Source: Siphonodentalium dalli (Eukaryota > Mollusca > Scaphopoda > Gadilida > Siphonodentaliidae). From it: 64,000 bases of DNA. The notes beneath the pieces were generated by a model. It worked only from the letters and a program-made list of their open reading frames with translations. It was not told the origin of the DNA and did no database searches. Of this stretch, positions 35,928-49,074 are shown piece by piece. Every line of letters starts with the position of its first letter. The stretch's first letter is position 1. The position numbers and the translations under genes are program-made. The DNA lies in assembly GCA_032622095.1 (NCBI GenBank), contig CP136069.1, positions 186,795,122 to 186,859,121 on the forward strand, in the 5' to 3' direction.

Positions 35928-37690
35928 GGGGTATGACGTTCGTGTATGCCAGACACAGTTCTGAAATGTGACATTTCTATCGGTGTGACGTTATGAGAAT
36001 AATACCGACAACTCAATGTACACGGTTTCAACCGAATTATTCCATCGACTTTTGGGAAACCTGAGCATGAGAGATTACAATTAATGCTATGCCGCGGCTT
36101 AATTGGCAAATGATACACTAAGGGATTAGTTAATGTATTTGATTTAGTGTAACGCGGATCCCCAGGGCATAGTGGCACGCGCATCGTCGTGGGGCCAGCC
36201 AACAGCATCCTTTGATTTCACTAAATCGTACAAGGCGACCAGAAATGGCATGGTGCGATATTTGACCCCCCCCTGGTGTTTGAGTTGATCGGGTGTGTTT
36301 TGATGTGTCTTTGGCTTAGAAACAACCTATAACATACCATTTGCTTGACCCTATTTGGCATTTATCGTAGAACCTTGGTCCGCGGCCACCATGATGTTTT
36401 GTTGACGAAATATGTTACGAAAGAAGAGCCCTATTCTAACATTTTGACAAAATCTGTCATGGGGCAGATAATTGGCACGCTGGGCCAATTGCACCCATTT
36501 GGTTGTCGGCCATTTGGGTAGGTCGGATTTTGGGTTTGTTTCAAGAAAAAGAGTCCTGTGCTTTATATACATAGAAATAAATTTGAAATAACAATTTTAA
36601 AAGGAGTGAGTGGTATTTGATCGGGTGTCTAACTACATGACAAAAATAATTAAAATTACCTATCTGTATCCATACCATAAATGTGTTAGCAACGAACGCT
36701 TTTTACTGCTTCGTGCTGATCTCGACTTTTCTATATTCTATATCTAGAATAAGTCGTTTGTTTATGGCATATATAGTCATCATAATAGTATTTCGTGTAC
36801 TTATACCTATATTTATTTCAGAATAGCCAGAAGGAACAAAAGTCAGTTTCGTTGTGTTTCTGCCACTTGCAATGAATATGTGTATTTTATCAGTGTGCTC
36901 TTCAATAACTTTTTAGTGGTTAATGGACATATTGCAGGAAACTCCCCCTGATTATACAGACCCGGAACGACTGTAGAAGTTACTAAATGAGCCAATGATG
37001 GCGATGTGAAGTCAGAACGAATTGGAAGCTCCCTTACCTTATCATATCTCTATGAAAGAAGCGCATATAAACCTGATTGGCTTCGGTTTGATGTGATCGG
37101 GTGGGATAAGTGGCACGATGGGCCAATTACACGCATGTCGTTGTTGGTTATTTAGAGTCGAGTCGGATTTTGGAGTTGTTTCGAGAGAAAAAATGTCACG
37201 CGTGCTTACTCTAGAAATTTCAGCTTTAATTGTTAAATGTGAAATGACCGAAGGGCCCTATTCTAACATATTCACATAAATCAGTCAAATGGCATATAAA
37301 TGGCATAGAAACGCTCTTTATTGCTTCTAAATTCGATATCGCGAATAAGTCTTTTGTACATGACATAATATTTTCCCCAAATTATACCTATTTGGATGAC
37401 GGAAAGCGAGTAAGAAAATAGGTGGCGTTTGACCAAAGACTGTGACGTTCTGACCAAATTGAAATTTGGCCTTTCGTCTGTTCACGTTATGACACAATCA
37501 GCTTATTATAATTTTTCCATCGACCCTGGGAGACCAAAGTATGAGCCATTAGAAGCGACGTCATGCAGCGCCTTAACCGTCAAATCATTATTGTCTATTC
37601 AGGACTAATTAATGTAACTGATTTAGTTTCAAGCTGCTCCACAGGGCATACTGGCAGCTGCCTCGCCATTGGTATACCCCAGTAGTGGCA
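35928..37690. repeat. Degenerate, ancestral-looking satellite C units
   Basis: C landmarks recur but far apart and diverged: 'ccatttgcttgaccctatttgg' (36339), 'gaagagccctattctaacattttgac' (36424), 'gattatacagacccggaacgac' (36950), 'gaccgaagggccctattctaacat' (37248). A second repeat links 36000-36180 with 37490-37665 ('ccatcgac..tgggaaacc', 'gactaattaatgta.ctgatttag'). The layout suggests units of up to about 1.5 kb, of which the 302-bp satellite is a shortened derivative. Confidence 0.6.
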
Positions 37691-38400
37691 TATATTAATC
37701 TCGTCACAGAACGATTGAAGGATGAATATATAAATAAGTATATTACCAGTGCAGACGATCCACACAGTAAACGAAGGCCATACAAACAATTCAAAACCAT
37801 TTTTCGACTCGAACCATATCTAATACATACAATTTCTATCAAAGACCGTGAACAATTATGTAGACTTCGAATCAGCTGTCATTCATTAGAAATAGAAAAA
37901 GGCCAACACAAACGCCCACCGACGCCAGCCAATGATCTGATATTCAAGATGTGCAATACTAACTCAGTGGAAGACGAGAAGCATTTTGTTCTCCATTGTA
38001 TCAAATACGACAAATTGAGAAAAAGGCCTATATGAATCACTAAATTTCTAAGGGCCAGTAGTATCTCAAAATGCCAATACATAATGCGAAACGACCAACC
38101 AAATACAAGTAATGTGATCAGTCGAGCTTTCAAAGAATTCTTTGAAATGAGAAAAGAAGCTCGAAGTTGATGAATAAATTAATAATTAATTTCTATTCCA
38201 CACGATATCATAGGCCTGCATACAGTTTATTTGCATGCTTATATTATTGAGCTCTACTAAGTCATTGTATAACTGTAGTATGAATATGTGGAAAGTTTAT
38301 TATATGAACTATGTATGTGTAAATTATATGTCTTATTATTATGTACTGCATACGGCTCACATGAGTGTTTTATGCTAATAAATATCATATCATAATTCCT
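37691..38400 (+). pseudogene. Non-LTR retrotransposon 3' end (C-terminal zinc-knuckle region)
   Basis: The open stretch 37685-38035 encodes the C-terminal part of a non-LTR ORF2: LCRLRISCHSLEIEKG, then a Cys...His...Cys knuckle ending SVEDEKHFVLHC. In this family the knuckle is usually C-x2-C-x8-H-x4-C. Here the first Cys position is Phe. After a frame change near 38030 the frame continues to a stop near 38167. The tail has AATAAATATCATATCAT (38381-38397), typical of LINE 3' ends. The 5' part is missing. Clade not assigned. Confidence 0.7.
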
Positions 38401-39445
38401 CGCTGCATTGAAGCAATATTCTGAGGAAGAACGTGGATTGAACCCGATTTATTACCTCAACCCAATTTAAAGGTGCTCAATCCGATGCGATGATCCCCAT
38501 ATCATCCGATTCCAACAACAACATTTTTTGAAATGCCGCTTCAGTTGTCATACTGGCACAATTGTCATGCCTCGCCATTGAGATCACAGTAGTGGCATAT
38601 CTCGCGGCAATGAAGCAATATTCCGAGGAAGAACGTGGATTGATCCCCGGTTTATTTCCTCCACCCAGATTAAAGGTACTCAATCCGATTCGATGGTCCC
38701 CATATCATCCGATTCCAACAACAACATTTTTTGAAAAGCCAGATCGATGTTCAATAACAACTCGAATTGCGGTGCCTGCAGATCAACGTATCACAAAGAA
38801 ATTGAACATGTATTATTTACATGTAATGTGCCAGCCATGCATCAATTGAGATACAGTTTCTGGTCAATCACCATTGACTTCTTTGGGGTAGAATGTTTTA
38901 TGTTTCTCGATTCACTCTCGCAAAACCATCTATGTGACTTCCTAATCGGCGGCACAGCCTTCGTTCCTCCACTCGTTGTCATCAATGCTTGGGGAGATAT
39001 TCTCACCTTCGCCGCGAAATTCATGTACAAAGGATGCCAACTTTTACGAAACAGTGCCCGTTAAGACTATACCCGATTTCTTGCGTGTGCTTGCTGCCTG
39101 CCAGAAAAGCAAGTCTTGTTGACATTAAAATATTTGAGGGTGAAAAGGAGCATAGCTTAGTGAACATAAGATCAACATCTATACGCATGCGATATACACT
39201 TTCCTTATCTAAATGTGATCAAACTCTAATATGGTACATAGACCATACGGCTCATACGGCTGTGATGTAGGGGAATTCAGTGTTGTTACTTTTTGCCGCC
39301 ATTTTCTATGCTCAAATGTTGTTTGTATATATACTAAATAATGTTTGTAAATACCACTCTCACCTTTATGTGTACAAAACGCTCCAATTCGTTTATACAA
39401 CACATACAATGTATTGATGTATGATCTCCGTTAATGGAGGTTAAT
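38401..39445 (+). pseudogene. Second non-LTR retrotransposon 3' end with internal duplication
   Basis: Segment 38401-38537 repeats at 38603-38740 with roughly 88-90% identity (EEERGLIPG-type coding). The following stretch (38747-39064) encodes a C-x2-C-x7-H-x4-C knuckle, CGACRSTYHKEIEHVLFTC, then a hydrophobic-rich tail ending LLRNSAR, as in the C-terminus of several LINE ORF2 proteins. A 3' UTR-like region runs to AATAAAGAGATACATA (39433-39448) and a TA microsatellite. Frames before and after 38745 differ, so it is broken. Confidence 0.6.
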
Positions 39446-39448
39446 AAA

Positions 39449-39473
39449 GAGATACATATATATATATACCATC

Positions 39474-39525
<52 letters not shown>
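39449..39525. repeat. TA microsatellite
   Basis: (TA)n at 39449-39467 and about 39477-39525, directly after the LINE 3' end. Probably its tail or a slippage expansion of it. Confidence 0.85.
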
Positions 39526-39527
<2 letters not shown>

Positions 39528-39529
39528 CT

Positions 39530-40038
39530 GTTATTTATAATTTTTTTGTTCAACGAAATTCTGCCAGTTTGTCAAGTATCTGACACAAAAAGCCACTTGA
39601 TTTTAGACAATTTAGTCTTCTCGACTCGAATCGTATATGTTTTAACCCCGGAGCCTGAGAAATCTTAATTTGCGAGCGTTAATTCGGATTTAGTACCTTT
39701 AACCGACTGTTGTGTTCAGCCACCCATTATCACGGCATACAAATAAACGACAATGCGAGAAATACTGTATAATTATAGTTATGGTTCGGCTGTGTTGTGT
39801 TACGCTGGCACAGCATTAATTTTGTCATTAATATTAGTCAGTATGGCATTAACACAATTGATCCTTTCATATTATAACCTGAGATCAGTGCTTATAGTTG
39901 TGGTATGCTGTTCCAAGATAGCGACTGTTGTTTGCACGCAATATGGGGGGGGGGGAGTCACACTGGCAAGAGTTTTTTTTAAACTGTTTTAACTGCCATT
40001 TTATGAATGTTTAGAACGTTCTCAAATTTGCGTATATA
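39530..40038. other. No gene seen
   Basis: A 79-aa hydrophobic ORF (39753-39992) covers part of this, but composition and a poly-G run argue that it is chance. Confidence 0.5.
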
Positions 40039-40422
40039 CAGGGGCGCCGGAAGCATCCAAGGACAGGGGGGCAGAGCCTACAAAAAGGGCACTTTTCCGC
40101 AAAAAAGGGCATTTTCTCCGCACACTCGGGAAAATAACCATAAATTCATTGTGGCAAAATCCCTATTTTAAAGGTATTTGTCGGTTTTTATGGCCGTTTT
40201 GTGATAAAATTGACAAAAAAATTATATTCCTTGTGAAATTGGTGGTATTTGGACCAAAAAAGTCACATTTTGCTATAAAAACATGAGATTAAACACACAA
40301 AAAGCATTTTCTGTCTCCAGAAAAAGGGCAAGTCCTGCCCCCGCTCGCCCCCCTTGGTCAAGGGCAGGGGGGGTCAGCTGCCCCCTCTGCCCCCTCTACC
40401 CCCCCCACTTCCGGCACCCCTG
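40039..40422. mobile_element. hAT-like non-autonomous DNA transposon (384 bp)
   Basis: Termini CAGGGGCGCCGGAAG and CTTCCGGCACCCCTG are inverted repeats with one mismatch. Flanks are CGTATATA (40031-40038) and CCTATATA (40423-40430), an 8-bp target duplication with one mismatch. CAGGGG ends plus 8-bp duplications are hallmarks of the hAT superfamily. The interior has G-rich and C-rich subterminal arms and AT-rich filler, with no transposase. Confidence 0.88.
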
Positions 40423-40430
40423 CCTATATA

Positions 40431-43400
40431 TGATATACTTCCCAGTCCTGCAATCTACTTTCTATTCCACATGTCAATTCAATTTGTTTAATCTTATCGA
40501 CCAATAATACATAGATATTGAGATAACATATATTACATTTATGAACATGACTTACATCATAAATTTTCAAATGATACATTATAATATATAAACAGTATTT
40601 ACAATATAAATAATATACTTGCCTGTTATGTGTCATTGCCATTAATCTGATCCGTTTGGTTTAATTCATTAGGGCTTACCATTCAGGTGTAATGCCATAC
40701 CACGAGAGAGATATTTATTCCTCCAAATATGGGGACCATTATTGTACAATACATGTATATACATATACAAAAGTTAACTTGTGACATATATACACAATAT
40801 AATTTAATTTGAGAAGGCTCATTTGAAGTCGATAGTGCGATCTAGTTTCTTATGTGATAATTAAAATATCAGGAGGTCGGATAACTTTCATGAAAGACAG
40901 ACACAAAACGGAAGCTAATAAAGCCCGGCGTTCCAATGCAGAAACATCTGCTCAACACATTGAGCAACTTTCAAGCATCGGGGCGTTCGTATTACGTAAT
41001 GTATCATCTGGTGGGAATTTCTGGCCTATACAGACAGCACGGAATTCCATGCTTCTTTGATAATGAATAATGACTGGCAGAAATCCACTGCATTTGACCA
41101 CCATGTGTGTTAATATCAGTGTCAAGTCGAATAGATCAGCATATCCACCCGGATAGCCGCCTAGTTCTATACTGTTGCTCAATATTTCATGTGTATTATA
41201 AGTGTTGATCGATGTAGCTTGGAATACATTTAACACTGTAAGCAGACGAGTGGACTTGCTAGTAGGAACACCAGAGGCTAAAGGCACGGGCGGCGTTTTT
41301 TGCAGAAATATTTATATTTGTCCAAATCGGCATTAACAGAAGGAACACAAAAATATATACAGTTCCGCTCGATGCCAAACATAATCAGCGCGTAGATAGT
41401 ATATTGTCGTCAAGACGTACGATGTTGTACGTAAACAAGAGACTGCTCGTGTTACAGAAGTTGTGCTTCTGTTTATATAACACAGTGCAATTATATTGGT
41501 TAACACACACAAATGATATAAACGCTCTTTATTATTTCCATATCAGGAAAACCTTAACAAATAAGGCTCTTTGTGTTTACCATATCCGGACATAAACAAA
41601 ACCAGGAAACGTAACGTTTTTGCTTTCGTTTACTTTTTATGCCATATTTCTGATTGACATAAGAACAAAGGCTCTATATTTTTACTAATCCTTCTGTTTA
41701 TGGCGGTTTTGGACGGATGTGATTATTTTAACAGCATACCCACCACCAACGCCGCCCGTATCTTTAACTTATGTAAAGAAATCATACCTATATAGTATAT
41801 CGAAAATTTGTAATTATATGTTGGATTATGACTATATATGGGCATATCTTGCCTGAAATAAACACAATACAATAGCAGTAATGTTTTTTTCCCCATTTAC
41901 ATACACACACAATATACATCTATTCAATTATATATGACCTGTCAAATGAACAGCGATTTCGTTCTATATTGTTAAATGGCTACGATATACGCTTTAACCT
42001 CTACTTATCCTCTCATCTATGTACATGTACATTGATTTGCAATGGTGTCGATATACCAAAACCATTGCTAGACACCAAATAATTCTGATCAAATTGGTCG
42101 ACATAAACTCAAATGTTTTGTATCTCGTAATTTGCTGTACATTTCAGTTTGATAAGGTTTCGAAAATTCAACCATTTCGTGCTTTATATGCAAACTACTT
42201 GGCTTCAAATTGAATAGGTGCGAAAAGTGTTGTTCCACATGTAAGTCATATTGTAGCTCGAAAGAAATCGAAGATGGTGCACCGTATTACCACTTATGGT
42301 TGCACACCAGGTTGCAGTGAATTATCTCCGAACGCGACCAAATTTACATGGCATGGTCACATGTCACCCCGATAACGATGCCATGAAAATTTTGTAAGCG
42401 AATTACTCGCCCCTGAATGTTCAAAAAATAAATATTTGCTCTCCATAATGGAGGAAAGTTGCTAATGGAGTAGCCGAAGCGCGCGCGAGGGTGAGATCAG
42501 ACCAGAGGAGGCGGTACACGTCATATTTAGCAAAAAGAAATAGGAGTCAAATTGTTGAGCAAACAGTTAAGTCAACAATATTTTCAGTGTATATACTGTT
42601 GCCACGTCCCTACAACGGCGTAAGGTACACGATGCTGGTTGATCGCATCCATGACAGGGGGCGACGCACTCTATTTGTCATTGGTCATAACCAATGATTT
42701 CATGCAATGCATACATAAGCAGATGTTGAGTATATCGATGGATTATATGCGTGATTGATCACCATAATTACGAATTTTATGTTTTCAGTACGCTTTCATA
42801 GTGTTGAACATGAAATCTTGTTTGTCGGTGCCATGAATGTACATTTATATGTGGTGCGCTAATCATTGTTAATGTTAAGTGCTTTTAAAGATGCATTATC
42901 CGATTAAGTGCGTTTTAAGATGCATTATCCGATTGAAGAAATATTGTCGTTGTAACTTGGTGATATGGTGACCGTCTGATAAATTAAAATAACTGGGGTA
43001 AAATATGTATGTATCACATTGTGTCACGCATACATTTGGCGATTTACTACAAAAGCCAAACAGGAGGGAATATCTATCTTGAGCAGAGAGATCGCCTGCC
43101 GGCGCGTGTTAGCCCATCCATAACTAATATAATCCGATGGCGCGCCTTAGGGGCGGCGGCAGATATATCAAATTGTCTCAGCCCATAGTGTGCGCTATAT
43201 ATCTGCCCTGGCGGTTAATAGGAATTATTATTCCCTTCTATATGGCTGTGTTTGTATACACCGTCGGGGTGGTACGCCATAGATGGCGGCAAACACTCTG
43301 GGTTTAAAATTAATAGGTCAGTATATTGCTATGCAATGTTATAGTCCCTATATATAGTTTGTTTATATTAACATCCACATATGTACATGTACGTACACAG

Positions 43401-44155
43401 TCACAACTGATCCCGTCTATCTCAAATCGTAAATGTATTATTTTTTAAAATAATTATTGGCATCGCGTATGATCGATACCTGCAGAATATATCCCACTAG
43501 GACATTGGTATCCATAGTATTCATGCTGTTGTCGTCATACAAACAAAACAAACACAATCATGCGTGATTAGTTCCACAGATTTGTATTGAAGTGCTCTAA
43601 ATTGATAACAAATTACGACACATACTCTTCGTTAAAATATGCAGTCGAAAATGGCGAATCAAGAAGGATGATCTTGGATTCATCGATGTGGCTGGAAAAT
43701 ATTTTTATTCGGCCGTTTCCGAAAATAAAAATACTGACAGACATACGGATTACGACATGTTTCAATGGGTGGAGATGAGGATAATGAGAGTATTCTAAAG
43801 GAACGGCATATAAATAATATAATTGTGAAATTGCCTCGTAATATTGTGGGATAAGTGGGATTAACTTTCATTTTATATATCTAAAGGAACTCCTGCATGC
43901 AAACTACTTATGTCCGCGCTGCGTGACATTCGCATAAATTTGGAGACAGCATGGCGTTTATTAAAATAATTCATATGCCGCCTATATGGAGGAAGCTTTT
44001 ATTTTATGTAATCTTGTGATATATTTCTATAATACCATATGGGCGCACAAAACCTAAATTAAACAGTAAAATATAATATAGACACATAAACAAACTCAAA
44101 TGTTAATGTCGATGCGTACGTGCACATGTACGTCAGTGAGATATCCCGAATTTAA
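40431..44155. other. No gene recognised
   Basis: AT-rich sequence. An ORF on the minus strand (40952-41287, 111 aa) has no domain I know. A short inverted repeat GGCAGATATAT / ATATATCTGCC lies at about 43158-43205. An AAACGCTCTTTAT motif sits at 41520. Confidence 0.45.
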
Positions 44156-44156
44156 G

Positions 44157-44810
44157 TAGTCTTGTTGATTTGCTACGATGCTGGTGGGTATACCACGGAG
44201 TTGAAATATGCTGATATGGTAAACTGATTCTGTTAAGAAAATGTACCGTTATTCTTTCGGAACATACATGTTGCAGTGTCTGGATATATATACAATAACG
44301 GAACAATTTCTTAACACCAATATTTGTCACTACCAGCACAATGGCAAGTCAGCAGGACCCACCAGCATCAGATCAAATTAGCAGGATAACTTAACCGGGA
44401 TGGAAAGTGTTTGCCTCGCAATGACTGGACCTTGAAATCAGCTCTATCTCACCTATGACATACATGCACTGTGTCACACTTATAGTAAGGTGGTCACTTT
44501 CACCGCTGTGGCCTGCTCCCACAACTAATGATACACACGGAGTTACCATAGCTCACATCCCTGTCGACGCGCCCGTGACCTGCCGGGTGTCACCTTGTTG
44601 TCTCGATGTCCGTTTCGATATAGATTGGTGTGTGTGTGTATAGATGATGATCGCCGCTCTTCATTGCTATAAATATTCATTTAACACTGGTTCGCCCTGG
44701 TTATTTGGTCATGTGGTCTTAGCAGCATCAGTTCGCCATATCAGCAGCATGACAGTTCACCTGATCCCACCAGCATCATAGCAAATTAGCAAGACCATTT
44801 AACCAGTGTG
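44157..44810. repeat. Short dispersed repeat in direct and inverted copies
   Basis: The core CCCACCAGCATC..AGCAAATTAGCA occurs at about 44358-44386 and 44765-44793. An inverted copy lies at about 44160-44190 (TTGATTTGCTACGATGCTGGTGGG). The direct copies also share 'taaccggg/taaccagt' just downstream. Likely fragments of one small element. Confidence 0.5.
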
Positions 44811-47800
44811 TGGTTATTATATCACACCATCGTTGACTGACTGTTAGCATATTTTAATATGTTGTGTACACTCGGGCGATTTATATTGGTCCACCGGGAG
44901 GTGTCAATTACCATGTCTAATGACCATGAAGTGATAATTTCGTCTGACGCGTGTCTGTTCCCGGGTGTCCCATCGCAGCCGGCATTTCATTACAAATATT
45001 TGTGCATCTATTTACAATGCATAATGTATATATTTACATGAATTATATTCAACTATGGTCGTATGGTATGCATACATGTACATCAGTATAATAATGTTCA
45101 TAGTGTTCTCCTGCACTTAACTGTGAAAGACTGAAACCAAAGTTTCAGACAAACTAGGACAATCCGGTGTGTGTGTAATTTAGAAATCAGTTTCCACTCA
45201 CGGGAAGTATATTAGTTATAAACGCTCTTTATCGACATACAACTTATAATATTTCGATATTTGCCTCCCACAACTCAACAAAATGCAATGTTAAGAAGAT
45301 AACAGTCCACTGGCATGTATGCTGGAATATGGGAATGAGGACAGACTACCATTGTTCATGGGTCATGTGCTTCCTTTGACCACCCAACTCGGCATACGAT
45401 AGTACAGCAAAGTGATTTATAATGATGCCCCTTGGGTATACGACTATCTGGTTGTACCACGAGGCATGATTGTGTTATATTGAGTAAACTCATAGGAATT
45501 TTTTCGAGAACAGACAAACACCTATCTGGACTAAGAGCCAGTCTGTTAGTTTTTGATGGAAGGTGAATAACTCTATACACTTGTATTTGGTACAATTAAC
45601 CTCACCACCATAAAGACAGCAATTAGAAACACACAAAACGTCATCCCGTATATAGATGTATGTTATCTTCGTCATCTACGTTGTATTTGTTAAAATGTTA
45701 ATGGGAGAGGGGTGGATGTAAGTTGTTAAAATTTGTGCCCCTATCCCTCTTGTAATATTATATTACAATAAAATATGTTTAAAAAAAAGACACGATATAA
45801 GACTTATATATGTATTTGGGGTGGTGGGGTCAATTGTGCGAAATTCCCCTGACTATATATCTCCTAGTTTTTTTTATTTTTATGCATTTTAGTTAAATAA
45901 AGTGGGAGTTTTGGGGTAAATATGAGAATCTCTATCAATTAGTGGAAAATCTTCGGCGTGACGTCATCGCATGCGCTAATATTAAACGTGTGTCTTACCA
46001 ATAATTATGAAGTTGATTTTGTGAGTTAATTATGTGATAAATATAGTTACGATGTACATGTAGGTTGTATACAATGCTATGTATTGGCATCAAGCTAATA
46101 CTATTCCGAAATTTGCCTTGCCAACTCAACATCATGCAATGTTAAAATAGCACATAACAGTCGGGAACATATGATTCAATATAACCATACTGTATTATAT
46201 TGATGCCCAAAGTAAGGTAGACATATATTTTGCATTGTGTTGTGTCGGGGACAGTCAAAAATTATTTTAAAAAACAGGCGTCCTATTTGAACATATATTT
46301 TACAATTAACTTGCGATGAACGCTCTTTATTGGAATAATGCATAGCCCGTGCATACCATGTCCTCAACAGAACAACCAGATAGGACCGAAATAAGAACAG
46401 TCTCACGCATACAGCGATGCGTTCATAAGCACTGCGCTCTCGTCGCACACCGTTCCGATACGTGCGCCGAATCTGGAGCGTAATTAGCTACAGCGCCGAT
46501 CTCAGCGCGTTTGCGCGCTCTATCTGGCGGGCCGGGTAAGGTCAGATCCGATATATCGTAGCCAGGAAGTTTATTGTTTTTCTACTGCGGTCGTTTTCCG
46601 TTTATTTTGAAATACTCAGAAACTAATTGCAGTAGGAACGCGAAATCTCTATCGATTGTAGGCATCTAAGGTCTACTACAAATAAAGGTATCCGCATACC
46701 GGTCCAAGGTTTCTAGACGGAGTTATGGCCCTTTTACGATTATTTTTCATTATTATTTTTTTTATTATACTCCACACTTTTGCAACGCCTTAATATCTGA
46801 AAGTATGGGGAGTATCGAACTGAAAGTTTGTACGTATGTTGGGGTCAATGAGTTCTAACCTATCGGCATACAATGAATATTGTCCGCGTTTACTCCGCGG
46901 AGTTATCTCCCTTTATATGAACAAATTTGATTTTATTATCTCGGAAATTATAAGGAGCAGAACATCGAAAATTGGACCTCAAAGTTTGCAAGTGTCGGTT
47001 CAGTATTGTGGTTTGGGGAGGGGTGTTCTGTGGTACCAATTTTTAATTCTTCTCCGAATCAGATGAAACTTGGAATATAACATAAATTTGTCTATCTAAT
47101 TGTAATGCGGGAACTATGAACGAATGTTGTACAAGCTCACATCTCATTCAACAAACTATCCGTTACTTATTCATAAAAGTCATATTATGCTACACGCGAA
47201 ACGAAGATAACTTTTGGGGAATCCAGTGTCCGAAACGGATCGAAATCGACCTGTTCCAGAAAAGTCATTCATTTTGTTTTCACTTTTTGAAAAAGGTTCC
47301 ATTATTTCAACCTAAACTTTTGGACTTAGAAAATTTCCTCCTATATATATATAATATATATTATCTATATATACGCGAAAAATGTGTCACTCCCCCTTCT
47401 CCTTCCTCCGGCTACCCCATCTCAGGCGGATGGAACCTAGCTCCGATTCGAACGCACCCTTCTCGCGGACCAGGCTCATTCCTCTACCTGGGAACCGATA
47501 GAACGCCCACCGAATTCCAACAATCATTTCCAGACTGGTATATTGGTATGAGTACATATCGGACCTGTTAAAAACCAAATAACTTCGATTTTAATATAAA
47601 CCCACCTATTCGTAAATTTTGTAGCCCATGGTGTGTGCTAAATTATAATTTTAACGTGTATAGTGTGTTATGAGCTATCTGCGTGTGTGCATTTCACTTT
47701 TGAAGTTTCGTTCGCATCTTCAACGCACTGCATCTCATATACATCCAAACAAAATACAACATTACATTAATTTGATCAAACAAACCTTAGTTATACGATG

Positions 47801-48318
47801 TATACTTATACTAACGTAAAGACGACGTATATCCAATTATTTCATTTGCGATAACAACGATAAACACATAGAACAATGCAAACATCATCATTTTCGTAAG
47901 AACAATTTGTATATTGTTATAAACCGTAGCATACTGCAATGGACATTCAATTCTTTCCGCTATTATATGTCTGCCGAATTGGAAATGATTCCTTTTATAC
48001 TTTCACATAATAATACACCACTGATAGTTTCGTAGGCCATCATTTAAGTCTTGTCAAAAAGCAAACGTGAAACAAACGCTCCTTATTCCTACCATAGAGG
48101 AGTGTACTTATAGAGAACCCTCTTTTCTGTTCGATTACGTTCAAACCCAGTGTAGATTGCTTTGTGTGTTGTTGTTTATCATTCATTTTATTCATCGGAT
48201 CGAACGTTCATTGATCGCGCTTCATGTTATGTGCTTGTTCAAACCACTTATCTGCCCATGTTGAGCAAGTCTTATGAGAATGGGACTGATATTTTCGGAG
48301 TGATGTGGAGTGTTCAGG
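44811..48318. other. No gene recognised; weak repeats
   Basis: Segments 45252-45320 and 46110-46165 share 'ATTTGCCT..CAACTCAACA' and 'ATGCAATGTTAA'. AACGCTCTTTAT motifs lie at 45220, 46319 and 48074 (variant). The 151-aa ORF at 47116-47571 crosses low-complexity and TA tracts and shows no domain. Confidence 0.45.
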
Positions 48319-48319
48319 C

Positions 48320-48419
48320 ACCATTTATTTTAGAATTATTACCTGTATTATACCCCTGCAACCAGTTGTTGGTGGGGTGAGGACGGTATACTGGAATCAG
48401 CATGTCCGTCCGTTCATCA
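48320..48419. repeat. 100-bp direct repeat, copy 1
   Basis: Begins ACCATTTATTTTAGAATTAT and ends CCGTCCGTTCATCAATATAT. About 95% identical to 50116-50215. Both copies run directly into TA microsatellites. Confidence 0.85.
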
Positions 48420-48424
48420 ATATA

Positions 48425-48467
<43 letters not shown>

Positions 48468-48536
48468 ATTATATATTTTGGAAGATCTGTTTGTTTGTTT
48501 GTGTGTTTGTGTGTTTGTGTGTTTGTGTGTAATCGA
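48420..48536. repeat. TA and TGTGTTTG microsatellites
   Basis: (TA)n at 48430-48466 is followed by (TGTTTG/TGTGTTTG)n at 48488-48530. Downstream to about 49000 is degenerate sequence of a type common in invertebrates ('cgatttcgatgaaacttgg'). Confidence 0.85.
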
Positions 48537-49074
48537 TGGACTCGAAAATGGCCCAGCCGATTTCGATGAAACTTGGTATGTGGGGGTATTTTCGGGCCAG
48601 GAGCAACATAGGCCTATTAATTTGTCCGTGCGAGGTCAACTTTTCACGTGCCGAGGTCAAATCGGTTTTTACGCCGTTTTGCGCTAATATATTTCAGTTC
48701 GGTGCTTACAAATCGATTCGAAACAGCGCGAATAATAACATGCCAGTCATGATGACACTATGAGAATCTTTCGTGTTTCTTCTTTCCAACGATATATAAT
48801 ATGTATGTATCCGTTTTAGTTATCTGCCTCAATTATTAAGAAGAAGTGGTACGATCTTCTATCAGGGTAAAAACAATGCGTAACTTCTATGACGTCGTTA
48901 GAGGTCATAAAGTTAGATCACGTTAACTCTTACCCGGCCGATGCATTTGACTGTTTCAGACGTCTTGGCGATATCTCGGGCACCGATGGTAATTTATCTT
49001 TACGTTGAAACTTGAGGCGCGTTTATATACTTCAGTGGAAATCAAATCGGGTTAAACTGGCGGATTTTTACGGA

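Noticed and set aside
16050-35960. Dozens of Gly/Pro/His/Trp-rich ORFs in satellite B
   Set aside because: They are periodic translations of a GC-rich tandem repeat in several frames, without start context, conserved length or domain.
40952-41287. 111-aa minus-strand ORF
   Set aside because: No recognisable domain, splice context or repeat support; overlaps another ORF on the plus strand.
42270-42375. Possible THAP-type peptide (MVHRITTYGC...)
   Set aside because: Only about 30 codons before a stop, and the later zinc ligands are not visible.
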